A stretch of 11,873 nucleotides of DNA, taken from assembly GCA_944387755.1 (NCBI GenBank), contig CALXGC010000141.1, positions 1 to 11,873 on the forward strand, read 5' to 3'. Each line of letters starts with the position of its first letter. Within the stretch, counting starts at the first letter, position 1. Positions 6,227 to 11,873 of this stretch are shown here, one piece after another. Below the pieces are notes generated by a model. It did not search any database. It had not been told where the DNA came from and was given only the letters and a program-made list of their open reading frames with translations. Position numbers and translations under genes: made by a program. The DNA comes from an uncultured Oscillospiraceae bacterium (GTDB lineage: Bacteria > Bacillota_A > Clostridia > Oscillospirales > Oscillospiraceae).

Positions 6227-7060
6227 GTCCCGGCAGCGCTCCTTCAGCGCCGCCCAGGCGGCCTGCGCCGTCTCCCGGCAGTCGAACAGGCCGAAGGCGG
6301 TGGGTCCGCTCCCGCTCATATTGGCCCCCAGGGCCCCCCGCTGAATCAGCTCGTTTTTCAGTCCGGCCACGCGGGCGGCCTGTCTGGGGGGGAGCACGTC
6401 CTCAAACCCGTTGTACATCCGCCGGCCCGCGCCCCCCAGGCCCCCCGCCTCCAGGGCGGCGAGCATCCCCGCCGTATCCGGCCGGCAGCGCAGCTTCACC
6501 CGGTCCGCCTGGGCGAACAGCTCCGGGGTGGACACAGGGAACTCCGGCTTGCAGGCCACCACCCAGCAGCGGGGCAGGGGCGGCAGGGGCGTTAAAATCT
6601 CCCCCCGGCCCTCCGCCAGGGCGGTGCCCCCCAGCACGCAGTAGGGCACGTCGGAGCCCACCCGCGCCCCAATTTGGGCCAGCTCCTGGGGAGAAAAGGG
6701 CTCCCCCGCCCGCCGGTTCAGGGCCCGGAGCACGGCGGCGGCGTCGCTGCTCCCGCCGGCCATCCCGGCGCACACGGGGATCTGCTTCTGAATGCGGATG
6801 TCCAGGTCCTCCGGCCCGCGCCCCAGGGCCTCCCAGAACCGCAGGGCCGCCGCCGCCGCCAGATTCTTCTCCCCCGTGGGAAGAAAGCGCAGATTGGCGC
6901 TCACCCGCAGCCCCTCCCCCTGGTTCTCCTCCAGGGTCAGGGTATCCGCCAGGGTGATGGACTGCATCACCATCCGCAGGTCGTGGTAGCCGTCCGGACG
7001 CTTTCCCAGAATGTCCAGGGTCAGGTTCAGTTTTGCAAAGGCCTGTACTTCTACTTCCAT
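6203..7060 (-). CDS. ispE: 4-diphosphocytidyl-2-C-methyl-D-erythritol kinase
   Basis: IspE phosphorylates the 2-hydroxyl of CDP-methylerythritol with ATP in the MEP (non-mevalonate) isoprenoid pathway. The 285-residue product shows the GHMP-kinase plan: AFAKLNLTLDI (7-17) with catalytic Lys10, RPDGYHDL (21-28), the ATP loop PVCAGMAGGSSDAA (95-108), GSDVPY with catalytic Asp137 (135-140), and MSGSGPTAFG (248-257). The AGMAGGSSDAA variant of the loop is usual in Clostridia. The ATG at 7058-7060 is preceded by AGAGGTGA (7065-7072). An upstream in-frame TTG overlapping the DUF1015 stop codon lacks support. It lies 26 bases after the DUF1015 gene in the same direction, so is almost surely co-transcribed. 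Gene length and active-site residues are normal. Confidence 0.96.
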   Translation of the reverse strand: MEVEVQAFAKLNLTLDILGKRPDGYHDLRMVMQSITLADTLTLEENQGEGLRVSANLRFLPTGEKNLAAAAALRFWEALGRGPEDLDIRIQKQIPVCAGMAGGSSDAAAVLRALNRRAGEPFSPQELAQIGARVGSDVPYCVLGGTALAEGRGEILTPLPPLPRCWVVACKPEFPVSTPELFAQADRVKLRCRPDTAGMLAALEAGGLGGAGRRMYNGFEDVLPPRQAARVAGLKNELIQRGALGANMSGSGPTAFGLFDCRETAQAAWAALKERCRDVFLCQTV

Positions 7061-7086
7061 AGGCTCACCTCTTTTGCCGGGGTACG

Positions 7087-8385
7087 TCAATCCCGGATGC
7101 GCCGGGCCTCCAGGTAAAAGCGCTTGTCGTGGGCCTCCCCCATGGAGAAGGTCTTCCGGGGCAGGGCTCCGTCGCGGATCACCGTGGGGAACAGCTCCTC
7201 CTTGCCCATGGCGGGCAGCAGGAAGCCGGTGGTCTCCGGCTGGGCGGCCAGCCTCCGCACCACGTCCGCCCCGTGGATGTAGTCCACCCGCGCGCCGGGG
7301 TGCCGGAGGAGCCAGGCGTCCAGAAACGCCTGGAGCGCCCCCACCGCCAGCTGGACGCCGGGGTTGGGCAGGACGGCCGGCGTCTCGCCGGAGGGGGTGA
7401 CGCAGGAGAAGCGCAGGCCCTCCGCGCCTTCCGCCTCCGCGCCCAGGAGGAGCTGGGGATAGTACTCCCGCATCGCGGCCAGCAGCTCCTCCGGCTCCGC
7501 CCCAAACACCGCCCGGTGGATGGGCTCAAACTCCAGGGAGGCGTCGTGGAGGTTGTTCAGCTCCACCAGGGCGAACCGGGCGGGCAGCTTATCCCAGTGC
7601 TCCGGCGGGGTGAGGCGCTTCTGACGCTCATAGCACTCCTTGGCGGTGGCCAGGGAGTGGTTGCCGTCCCCCACGGCGAAGAGCAGCACCGGCTCGTTCT
7701 CCGTGCCGCAGCGGGCGTTGAACTTCTCCGGGTCCGCCAGGGCGGCCAGGGCGCGGGCCGTCTGCGCCTTCTGCTCCTCTGTCAGCTCCCAGCCCTTGAT
7801 GTGGCCGCCCCGCTCCATCAAATCGAAGTCGTAGCGCACCTCCATAGACCCGGTCTGGTCCGCCAGCGGCTCGATGACCGTCCGGTCCGGGTCGTCGGCC
7901 AGCAGCATCACATGGGGCAGCTCGATGGGGGCGTTTTTCCGCACCGCCACTCTGGGGGGAATCCGGGAGAGCACCGTCCCCTCGGTGGCCCGGATGGGGG
8001 TCTTCGCCCCCGGCTCATAGTCGTACTGCTCCAGGTCCACCATACCGATGAGGCCCCGGCGGACCCTGCCGCTGTCCAGCGTGCGCTCCACATAGAACAG
8101 GGCGTCCGGATGCTCCGTAAAGCGCCCCTCCCGGAGATACCGGCTCATGGTGGTGTTGATCTCCATGATGTCCGTCTCCACATTGGGGCCCTCCAGACAG
8201 CTCTCCGGCAGAATCAGCCGCAGCGTGGACGGGGCGCGGCCCACATACTCCGCCACCCGCTGCCAGTACTCCGGCTGGGAGGTGTACTGGTCGCAGGCCA
8301 CCACGCTCCACCTGGAATATTCGCAGTCCCTGGGCAGCAGAATGTCCGCCGGGCGGAAGGGGAGTTGTTCAAACAATTCGTTCAT
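7087..8385 (-). CDS. DUF1015-family protein
   Basis: This is a 432-residue soluble protein of the DUF1015 family, whose biochemical function is not established. Conserved features visible here are the N-terminal PADILLPRD (12-20), CDQYTSQPEYW (31-41), and the central AVGDGNHSLATAKE (237-250). Most relatives I recall carry DGHHRYETA at that point, a motif resembling the DGHHR of ParB/sulfiredoxin-fold kinases such as archaeal SerK. Here it reads DGNHSL, so the second histidine and the arginine are replaced. The family is often found beside serA/serC in Firmicutes (recalled, not checked here). Its direct upstream neighbour is thrH, a phosphoserine-acting enzyme, which fits a role in serine or phosphoserine metabolism, but this is inference. 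The ATG at 8383-8385 has GAGAGTGA 7 bases upstream. It lies 50 bases after thrH and 26 bases before ispE. Confidence 0.9.
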   Translation of the reverse strand: MNELFEQLPFRPADILLPRDCEYSRWSVVACDQYTSQPEYWQRVAEYVGRAPSTLRLILPESCLEGPNVETDIMEINTTMSRYLREGRFTEHPDALFYVERTLDSGRVRRGLIGMVDLEQYDYEPGAKTPIRATEGTVLSRIPPRVAVRKNAPIELPHVMLLADDPDRTVIEPLADQTGSMEVRYDFDLMERGGHIKGWELTEEQKAQTARALAALADPEKFNARCGTENEPVLLFAVGDGNHSLATAKECYERQKRLTPPEHWDKLPARFALVELNNLHDASLEFEPIHRAVFGAEPEELLAAMREYYPQLLLGAEAEGAEGLRFSCVTPSGETPAVLPNPGVQLAVGALQAFLDAWLLRHPGARVDYIHGADVVRRLAAQPETTGFLLPAMGKEELFPTVIRDGALPRKTFSMGEAHDKRFYLEARRIRD

Positions 8386-8435
8386 ATACGGTCACTCTCT
8401 TTGCTTGGTTTGGGGGGCGCCGCGCGGATTCACAG

Positions 8436-9038
8436 CTATACCATAGCCCCCCGGATGGCCCGGAGCAGGTCGCCGAACTCCTCATAGGCGGGCAGCTCCG
8501 GGTGGTCGGCCTTGATTTTCTCGGTGCTCTTGAACAGGAAGCCCGCCTTGCTGGCCTGAATCATCCCCAGATCGTTATAGCTGTCCCCGGCGGCGATGGT
8601 GTCGTAGCCGATGGACTGGAGGGCCTTCACGGTGGTGAGCTTGGACTGCTGGCAGCGCATCTGGAAGCCGGTGATCTCCCCGTTCTCCGCCACCTTCAGG
8701 GTGTTGCAGAAGATGGTGGGCCAGCCCAGCTTCTCCATCAGGGGCTTGGCGAACTGCTCGAAGGTGTCGCTGAGGATAATGACCTGGGTGCAGGCCCGCA
8801 GCTCGTCCAGAAACTCCTTGGCGCCGGGGAGGGGGTCAATTTTGGCGATGGTGGCCTGAATCTCCTTCAGCCCCAGGCCGTGCTCCTTCAGGATGCCCAG
8901 CCGCCAGTTCATCAGCTTGTCGTAGTCGGGCTCGTCCCGGGTGGTGCGGCGCAGCTCCGGAATGCCGCTGGCCTCGGCGAAGGCAATCCAGATCTCCGGC
9001 ACCAGAACGCCCTCCATGTCCAGGCAGGTGATATACAT
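8436..9038 (-). CDS. thrH: ThrH: phosphoserine phosphatase / phosphoserine-homoserine phosphotransferase (HAD family)
   Basis: ThrH is a HAD-superfamily enzyme known from Pseudomonas that removes phosphate from phosphoserine or passes it to homoserine. The 200-residue product closely follows that enzyme: CLDMEGVLVPEIWIAFAE (5-22) contains nucleophile Asp7 and the diagnostic DxE (Glu9) in place of the usual DxD; TTRDEPDYD is at 32-40; motif II is LSDT with Ser90; motif III is Lys133; motif IV is GDSYND (151-156). Length fits (about 200). The ATG at 9036-9038 is chosen because AAGGAG lies 8 bases before it; open frame upstream runs into the aminotransferase gene and shows no homology. It is 43 bases after the aminotransferase gene and 50 before DUF1015, in one probable operon. 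Which activity dominates cannot be told from sequence. Confidence 0.93.
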   Translation of the reverse strand: MYITCLDMEGVLVPEIWIAFAEASGIPELRRTTRDEPDYDKLMNWRLGILKEHGLGLKEIQATIAKIDPLPGAKEFLDELRACTQVIILSDTFEQFAKPLMEKLGWPTIFCNTLKVAENGEITGFQMRCQQSKLTTVKALQSIGYDTIAAGDSYNDLGMIQASKAGFLFKSTEKIKADHPELPAYEEFGDLLRAIRGAMV

Positions 9039-9052
9039 ACGCGCTTCTCCTT

Positions 9053-9071
9053 TCTGTCTTCTGTCTCTGTC
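9053..9071. repeat. Three short TCTGTC repeats in the aminotransferase-thrH gap
   Basis: TCTGTC occurs at 9053-9058, 9060-9065 and 9066-9071 (GACAGA on the transcribed strand), just upstream of the thrH Shine-Dalgarno. It is probably a slippage-prone purine tract that keeps the ribosome-binding region unstructured. No known element matches. Confidence 0.4.
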
Positions 9072-9081
9072 TGCTGTTCCG

Positions 9082-10266
9082 TTATCTCTCGCCCTGACGG
9101 CGCTTGAGGTTCTGCAAAAAGTTGTCCAGGCGGCTGACGGCCTCGGTGATGTCCCGCATGGAGGCGGCGTAGCAGGCCCGCACATAGCCCTCTCCCCCCG
9201 GTCCGAAGGCGCTTCCGGGGATGACGGCCACCTTCTCCTCCATGAGGAACCGCTCGCAGAATTCCTCGGAGCTCAGGCCGGTGGACCGGATGCAGGGGAA
9301 TACATAGAAGGCCCCCTTGGGCTCAAAGCAGGACAGGCCGATGCGGTTCAGATTTTCCACCAGATAGCGGCGGCGGCTGTCGTACTCCTCCCGCATGTGC
9401 TCAATATCCCGGTCTCCGTTCCGCATGGCCTCCACGGCGGCGTACTGGCTGGTGGTGGGGGCGGACATGATGCCGAACTGGTGGAGCTTGGTCATGGCGG
9501 CCGCGATGGGCTGGGGGGCGCACACATAGCCCATGCGCCAGCCGGTCATGGCGTGGCTCTTGGAGAAGCCGTTGACCACCACCGTGCGGTCACATAGCTC
9601 CGGCAGATTGGCCGGGGAGACGTGCTTTTGTCCATAGGTGAGCTCGGCGTAGATCTCGTCGGAGACAATCATAATCTCCGTATCCTTCAGGACGGGGACC
9701 AGGGCCTCCAGATCCGCCCGCTCCATAATGCCGCCGGTGGGGTTGCAGGGGAAGGGGAGCACCACCGCCTTGGTCCGGGGGGTGATGGCGGCCTTCAGCT
9801 CCTCCGGGGTGAGGCGGAACTGGTTTTCCGCCTTCAGCTCCACATACACAGGGGTTCCCCCCGCCATCTCGGTCAGCGGGCCGTAGCACACAAAGGAGGG
9901 CACGGGGACAATCACCTCGTCCCCCGGATTGACCAGGCAGCGCAGAGACAGGTCGATGGCCTCGCTGCCGCCCACCGTCACCAGAATCTGACTGGTGTAG
10001 TCGTACTCCAGGCCGAACCGGCGCTGGAGGTAGTTGGCAATCTCCCGGCGCAGCTCCAGCATACCGGCGTTGGAGGTGTACTTGGTGTGCCCCTGCTCCA
10101 GGGAGCGGATGCCCGCGTCCCGGATGTGCCAGGGGGTGACGAAATCCGGCTCGCCGATGCCCAGGGAGATGGCGTCGGTCATCTCCTCCAGAATATCAAA
10201 AAACTTCCGGATTCCAGAGGGCTTGATCCCCTGAATCCGCTGGGACAGAATAGACTCATACTTCAT
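9082..10266 (-). CDS. PLP-dependent class I/II aminotransferase (PatA/aspartate-aminotransferase-like)
   Basis: This 394-residue fold-type-I aminotransferase transfers an amino group between an amino acid and a 2-oxoacid using pyridoxal phosphate. Visible markers are SLGIGEPDFVTP (34-45), TVGGSEAIDLSL (97-108), NPTGG with Asn175, VSDEIY with Asp203, SKSHAMTGWRMGY with the Schiff-base Lys236, and YVRACYA with Arg364 for the substrate carboxylate. Substrate cannot be assigned: aromatic amino acids, alanine, or acetyl-diaminopimelate (PatA) are all plausible for this clade. The ATG overlaps the stop codon of the upstream lrp-type gene as ATGA (10263-10266), so translation is probably coupled; GGGAG about 12 bases upstream is somewhat distant. 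An Lrp-type regulator directly before an aminotransferase suggests amino-acid-responsive expression. Confidence 0.93.
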   Translation of the reverse strand: MKYESILSQRIQGIKPSGIRKFFDILEEMTDAISLGIGEPDFVTPWHIRDAGIRSLEQGHTKYTSNAGMLELRREIANYLQRRFGLEYDYTSQILVTVGGSEAIDLSLRCLVNPGDEVIVPVPSFVCYGPLTEMAGGTPVYVELKAENQFRLTPEELKAAITPRTKAVVLPFPCNPTGGIMERADLEALVPVLKDTEIMIVSDEIYAELTYGQKHVSPANLPELCDRTVVVNGFSKSHAMTGWRMGYVCAPQPIAAAMTKLHQFGIMSAPTTSQYAAVEAMRNGDRDIEHMREEYDSRRRYLVENLNRIGLSCFEPKGAFYVFPCIRSTGLSSEEFCERFLMEEKVAVIPGSAFGPGGEGYVRACYAASMRDITEAVSRLDNFLQNLKRRQGER

Positions 10267-10742
10267 GAAAACACAAACTCCCTTTCCTGGGGCTCCGTGC
10301 GGCGGAACACCAGATGCTTTTCCTTGTACTTTTTCAGGATGAAATGGGTGGCGGTCCCGGTGACGCCCTCCAGGGTGGCCAGGCGCTCCCCCACAAACTG
10401 GGCCACCTCCCGCAGGCTGCGGCCGGAGATGATCACCGTCAGGTCAAAGGACCCGCTCATCAGGTACATGCTCTCCACCTCGTCGTACTGGTAGATGCGC
10501 TCGGCGATGCGGTCAAAGCCGTCGATGGTCTGGGGCACCACCTTCACCTCAATAAGGGCGGTGACGTTTTCCCGGCGCACCCGGTCCCAGTCGATAATGG
10601 CCTGATAGCCCAAGATGGTTCCGTTCTGCTCCAGGCGCTTTTTCTCCTCCCTGACCTGCGCCTCCGTCATGCCTGCCTGTGCGGCCAGCTGAAGGGGGGA
10701 TTGGGTACAGTCTTGTTCCAGCAGTTCCAGAAGCGTATGCAT
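10263..10742 (-). CDS. Lrp/AsnC-family transcriptional regulator
   Basis: The 159-residue product has an N-terminal winged helix-turn-helix (about 15-48, with the recognition region MTEAQVREEKKRLEQNG) and a C-terminal RAM/AsnC ligand-binding domain (about 61-138) containing MSGSFDLTVII (95-105). Lrp/AsnC proteins form octamers or dimers, bind amino acids and control transport and metabolism genes, often including their own operon. The ATG at 10740-10742 has GAGGAGGT (10751-10758) at ideal spacing; the longer reading from 10766 would place this Shine-Dalgarno inside the gene. It is the first gene of the run, overlaps the aminotransferase by 4 bases, and has its own promoter. The ligand is unknown. 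The C-terminal tail EFVFS is short and unremarkable. Confidence 0.93.
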   Translation of the reverse strand: MHTLLELLEQDCTQSPLQLAAQAGMTEAQVREEKKRLEQNGTILGYQAIIDWDRVRRENVTALIEVKVVPQTIDGFDRIAERIYQYDEVESMYLMSGSFDLTVIISGRSLREVAQFVGERLATLEGVTGTATHFILKKYKEKHLVFRRTEPQEREFVFS

Positions 10743-10814
10743 ACTCCGGGACCTCCTCATAATCATTTTTCTTTCCGGCGCCGGCCTGGGAACCGCGGGC
10801 CTGGAATGTTCCCT

Positions 10815-10843
10815 ATTATAGTCTATTTTCCGTCTCAGCGCAA
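10815..10843 (-). promoter_or_regulatory. Promoter of the lrp-aminotransferase-thrH-DUF1015-ispE-spoIIR operon
   Basis: A perfect TATAAT (10815-10820, minus strand) has TTGCGC (10838-10843) 17 bases upstream, a weak -35 that matches only TTG. A strong -10 with a poor -35 would suit activation or autoregulation by the Lrp-type product, but no operator could be defined in the roughly 70-base leader. Confidence 0.65.
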
Positions 10844-10844
10844 T

Positions 10845-10872
10845 GCCGCGCCGGGAAACTTTCCGGCGCGGC
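10845..10872 (-). terminator. GC-rich hairpin after sigK
   Basis: Perfect 10-bp arms GCCGCGCCGG/CCGGCGCGGC enclose an 8-base loop, starting 16 bases after the sigK stop codon. There is no T-run after it on the minus strand, so termination may be incomplete and sigK transcripts may read into the lrp operon. The hairpin abuts the lrp -35 box. Confidence 0.55.
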
Positions 10873-10888
10873 GCTTCTCCTCCAACCT

Positions 10889-11599
10889 TCAGCTTCTCCG
10901 GCCCTCCGGCCGCCAGTCCTCCATGGCCTGCTCCAGCTTGGCCAGGGCCCGCTTCTCAATGCGGGAGACGTAGGAGCGGCTGATGCCGCACTGGGCGGCC
11001 ACCTCCCGCTGGGTCTTGGGCGGGCGCTCCCCCAGGCCGTAGCGCATGACAATGATGTCCCGCTCCCGCGGCGTCAGGCAGTCCCGCACGCACTGGCGCA
11101 CCTTCCGGCAGGCGTCTCTGGCGTCCAGCTCCTCCAGCATGTCGTCGTCCACCGCGATGACGTCCATCAGGGACAGGGAGCTTCCGTCGTCCCCCGGCTC
11201 CAGGGTCTCCGTCAGGGACACCTCCCCCTGGAGCTTTCTCTGGGCCCGGAAGTGCATCAAAATCTCGTTTTCAATGCACCGGCTGGCGTAAGTGGCCAGG
11301 CGGACGTTTTTATCCGCCTTAAAGGTGGAGATCCCCTTGATCAGCCCGATGGCGCCGATGGAGATGAGGTCGTCCTGCTCCACCGACTGGGCGTAATATT
11401 TTTTGACGATATGCGCCACCAGGCGCAGGTTGTGCTCCACCAGGATGTTGCGGGCCTCCAGGTCCCCCTGGGCGCACCGCTCCAGGTATTCCCGCTCCTC
11501 CGCCGCCTTCAGGGGCCGGGGGAAGGAGCCGCCCCCTCCGGACAGGCGCAGCGTGAAAAACAGGCTGTGGAGCAGCAGATAAACGACGGGCGGAAACAT
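10889..11599 (-). CDS. sigK: Late mother-cell sporulation sigma factor pro-sigma-K
   Basis: Sigma-K drives late mother-cell gene expression (coat, cortex, spore release). The 236-residue product begins with a hydrophobic stretch VVYLLLHSLFFTLRL (5-19), which fits the membrane-held pro-sequence of about 20 residues that SpoIVFB removes in Bacillus. Then follow EHNLRLVAHIVKKYY (55-69), region 2.2 DLISIGAIGLIKGI (77-90), region 2.4 LATYASRCIENEILMHFR (101-118) and region 4 with SRSYVSRIEKRALAKL (207-222). In B. subtilis and some Clostridia this gene is split by the skin prophage; here it is continuous. The ATG at 11597-11599 has AGGAGGT (11608-11614) upstream. A sigma-E-like promoter precedes it. 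Sporulation sigma-E is a related paralogue, but the pro-sequence and region 4 fit sigma-K better. Confidence 0.94.
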   Translation of the reverse strand: MFPPVVYLLLHSLFFTLRLSGGGGSFPRPLKAAEEREYLERCAQGDLEARNILVEHNLRLVAHIVKKYYAQSVEQDDLISIGAIGLIKGISTFKADKNVRLATYASRCIENEILMHFRAQRKLQGEVSLTETLEPGDDGSSLSLMDVIAVDDDMLEELDARDACRKVRQCVRDCLTPRERDIIVMRYGLGERPPKTQREVAAQCGISRSYVSRIEKRALAKLEQAMEDWRPEGRRS

Positions 11600-11620
11600 A
11601 GGCTGGCACCTCCTGCCCCC

Positions 11621-11650
11621 ACGGTATGCGCCGGCGGCCTGTCCCTATGC
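11621..11650 (-). promoter_or_regulatory. Candidate sigma-E-type promoter of sigK
   Basis: On the minus strand, CATACCGT (11621-11628) matches the sporulation sigma-E -10 consensus CATACAnT except at one base. GCATAGG (11644-11650) lies 15 bases upstream and matches the first five positions of the KMATATT -35. The predicted start (about 11614) would give a very short leader beginning at the Shine-Dalgarno. Known control of sigK by sigma-E supports it. Confidence 0.45.
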
Positions 11651-11657
11651 CCACAGA

Positions 11658-11687
11658 AAAACCGCCCGGACGCGTCCGGGCGGTTTT
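11658..11687. terminator. Symmetric intrinsic terminator after secG
   Basis: A 30-base perfect palindrome (AAAACCGCCCGGACG and its complement) has four T on either strand and a fifth T (11657) in the minus direction. It begins 13 bases after the secG stop codon and separates secG from sigK. On the plus strand the same sequence could stop antisense transcription arriving from sigK. Confidence 0.9.
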
Positions 11688-11700
11688 CATGGGAAGTCGT

Positions 11701-11873
11701 TCAGATCAGGCACAGCACCAGGGTGAGCACCACAAACAGGAGGGCGACCCACTTGGTCATCTTGGCCAGCTTGGAGTCCCAGGTCTTGGCCTTGTTCTTG
11801 GACAGGAAGGTGTCCACGCCGCCGGCGATGGCGCCGGACAGGCCGGCGCTCTTGCCGGACTGGAGCATGACCA
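11701..11873 (-). CDS. secG: Preprotein translocase subunit SecG, C-terminal part
   Basis: The last 56 codons are present; the 5' part lies beyond the window edge. The readable sequence starts VMLQSGKSAGLSGAIAGG, the conserved SecG loop between its two membrane helices. It continues with a charged stretch (DTFLSKNKAKTWDSKLAK) and ends in the second hydrophobic helix TKWVALLFVVLTLVLCLI. SecG assists SecYE in protein export across the cytoplasmic membrane. The gene is too short to appear as a large open frame here but is clearly recognisable. It is followed by a strong terminator, so sigK is not expected to rely on it. Confidence 0.93.
   Translation of the reverse strand, partial: VMLQSGKSAGLSGAIAGGVDTFLSKNKAKTWDSKLAKMTKWVALLFVVLTLVLCLI

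Noticed and set aside
7129..8487. 452-codon plus-strand frame opposite the DUF1015 gene
   Set aside because: His/Arg/Gly-rich antisense shadow; no start signals or homology.
9039..9185. N-terminal extension of ThrH by 49 residues
   Set aside because: Extension overlaps the aminotransferase gene and has no homology; AAGGAG marks the ATG at 9036-9038.
1..11873. Frequent CTCCAGGG / CCTCCAGG words as possible Chi-like or uptake sequences
   Set aside because: They fall mostly within minus-strand genes and reflect favoured GCC-CTG-GAG codons; no orientation or spacing pattern beyond coding direction was seen.

Overview
The window reads as chromosomal DNA from a high-GC, endospore-forming Clostridia. 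The spore genes spoIIR and sigK, the codon use and the neutral gene content fit the Oscillospiraceae/Ruminococcaceae (Flavonifractor/Oscillibacter-like) better than Bacillus. That placement is inferred from protein resemblance and composition, not from a search. I see no phage, transposon, CRISPR, rRNA or tRNA. The window is densely coded with short, information-rich gaps, and no gap exceeds 300 bases. Eleven of the twelve genes lie on the minus strand; the exception is one AAA+ ATPase gene on the plus strand.

Layout, left to right. (1) 1-1484: an EF-G-like GTPase (fusA2 type), cut by the window edge within the start of domain IV, with a near-consensus promoter at 1569-1597. (2) 1714-4126, minus: dusB, then an ECF sigma factor, then its putative membrane anti-sigma factor, closed by a clear intrinsic terminator. 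(3) 4187-4252: a divergent control region in which the dusB promoter and the promoter of the plus-strand DUF815 ATPase use nearly the same six bases, on opposite strands, as their -35 boxes. (4) 4283-5455, plus: the DUF815 ATPase, meeting spoIIR tail to tail at a 32-base perfect palindrome. (5) 5498-10742, minus: a probable six-gene operon, in transcription order lrp-type regulator, class I aminotransferase, thrH phosphatase/phosphotransferase, DUF1015 protein, ispE and spoIIR. (6) 10889-11599, minus: an uninterrupted sigK with a sigma-E-like promoter. (7) 11701-11873, minus: the 3' end of secG, closed by a strong symmetric terminator.

How the genes work together. The lrp/aminotransferase/thrH/DUF1015 block looks like an amino-acid module: ThrH acts on phosphoserine and homoserine, and DUF1015 is uncharacterised. 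ispE supplies an isoprenoid precursor step. spoIIR (forespore signal that triggers sigma-E maturation) and sigK (late mother-cell sigma) are two nodes of the sporulation sigma cascade lying about 5 kb apart. A sigma-F-like promoter plus a two-stem leader sits directly before spoIIR, and a sigma-E-like promoter sits before sigK, so the developmental genes may have their own stage-specific signals inside or beside housekeeping transcription units. The sigma/anti-sigma pair is a separate envelope-signalling unit whose stimulus is unknown. I found no clearly new multi-gene system. The best leads are the DUF1015-thrH pairing, the spoIIR leader and the shared -35 region.
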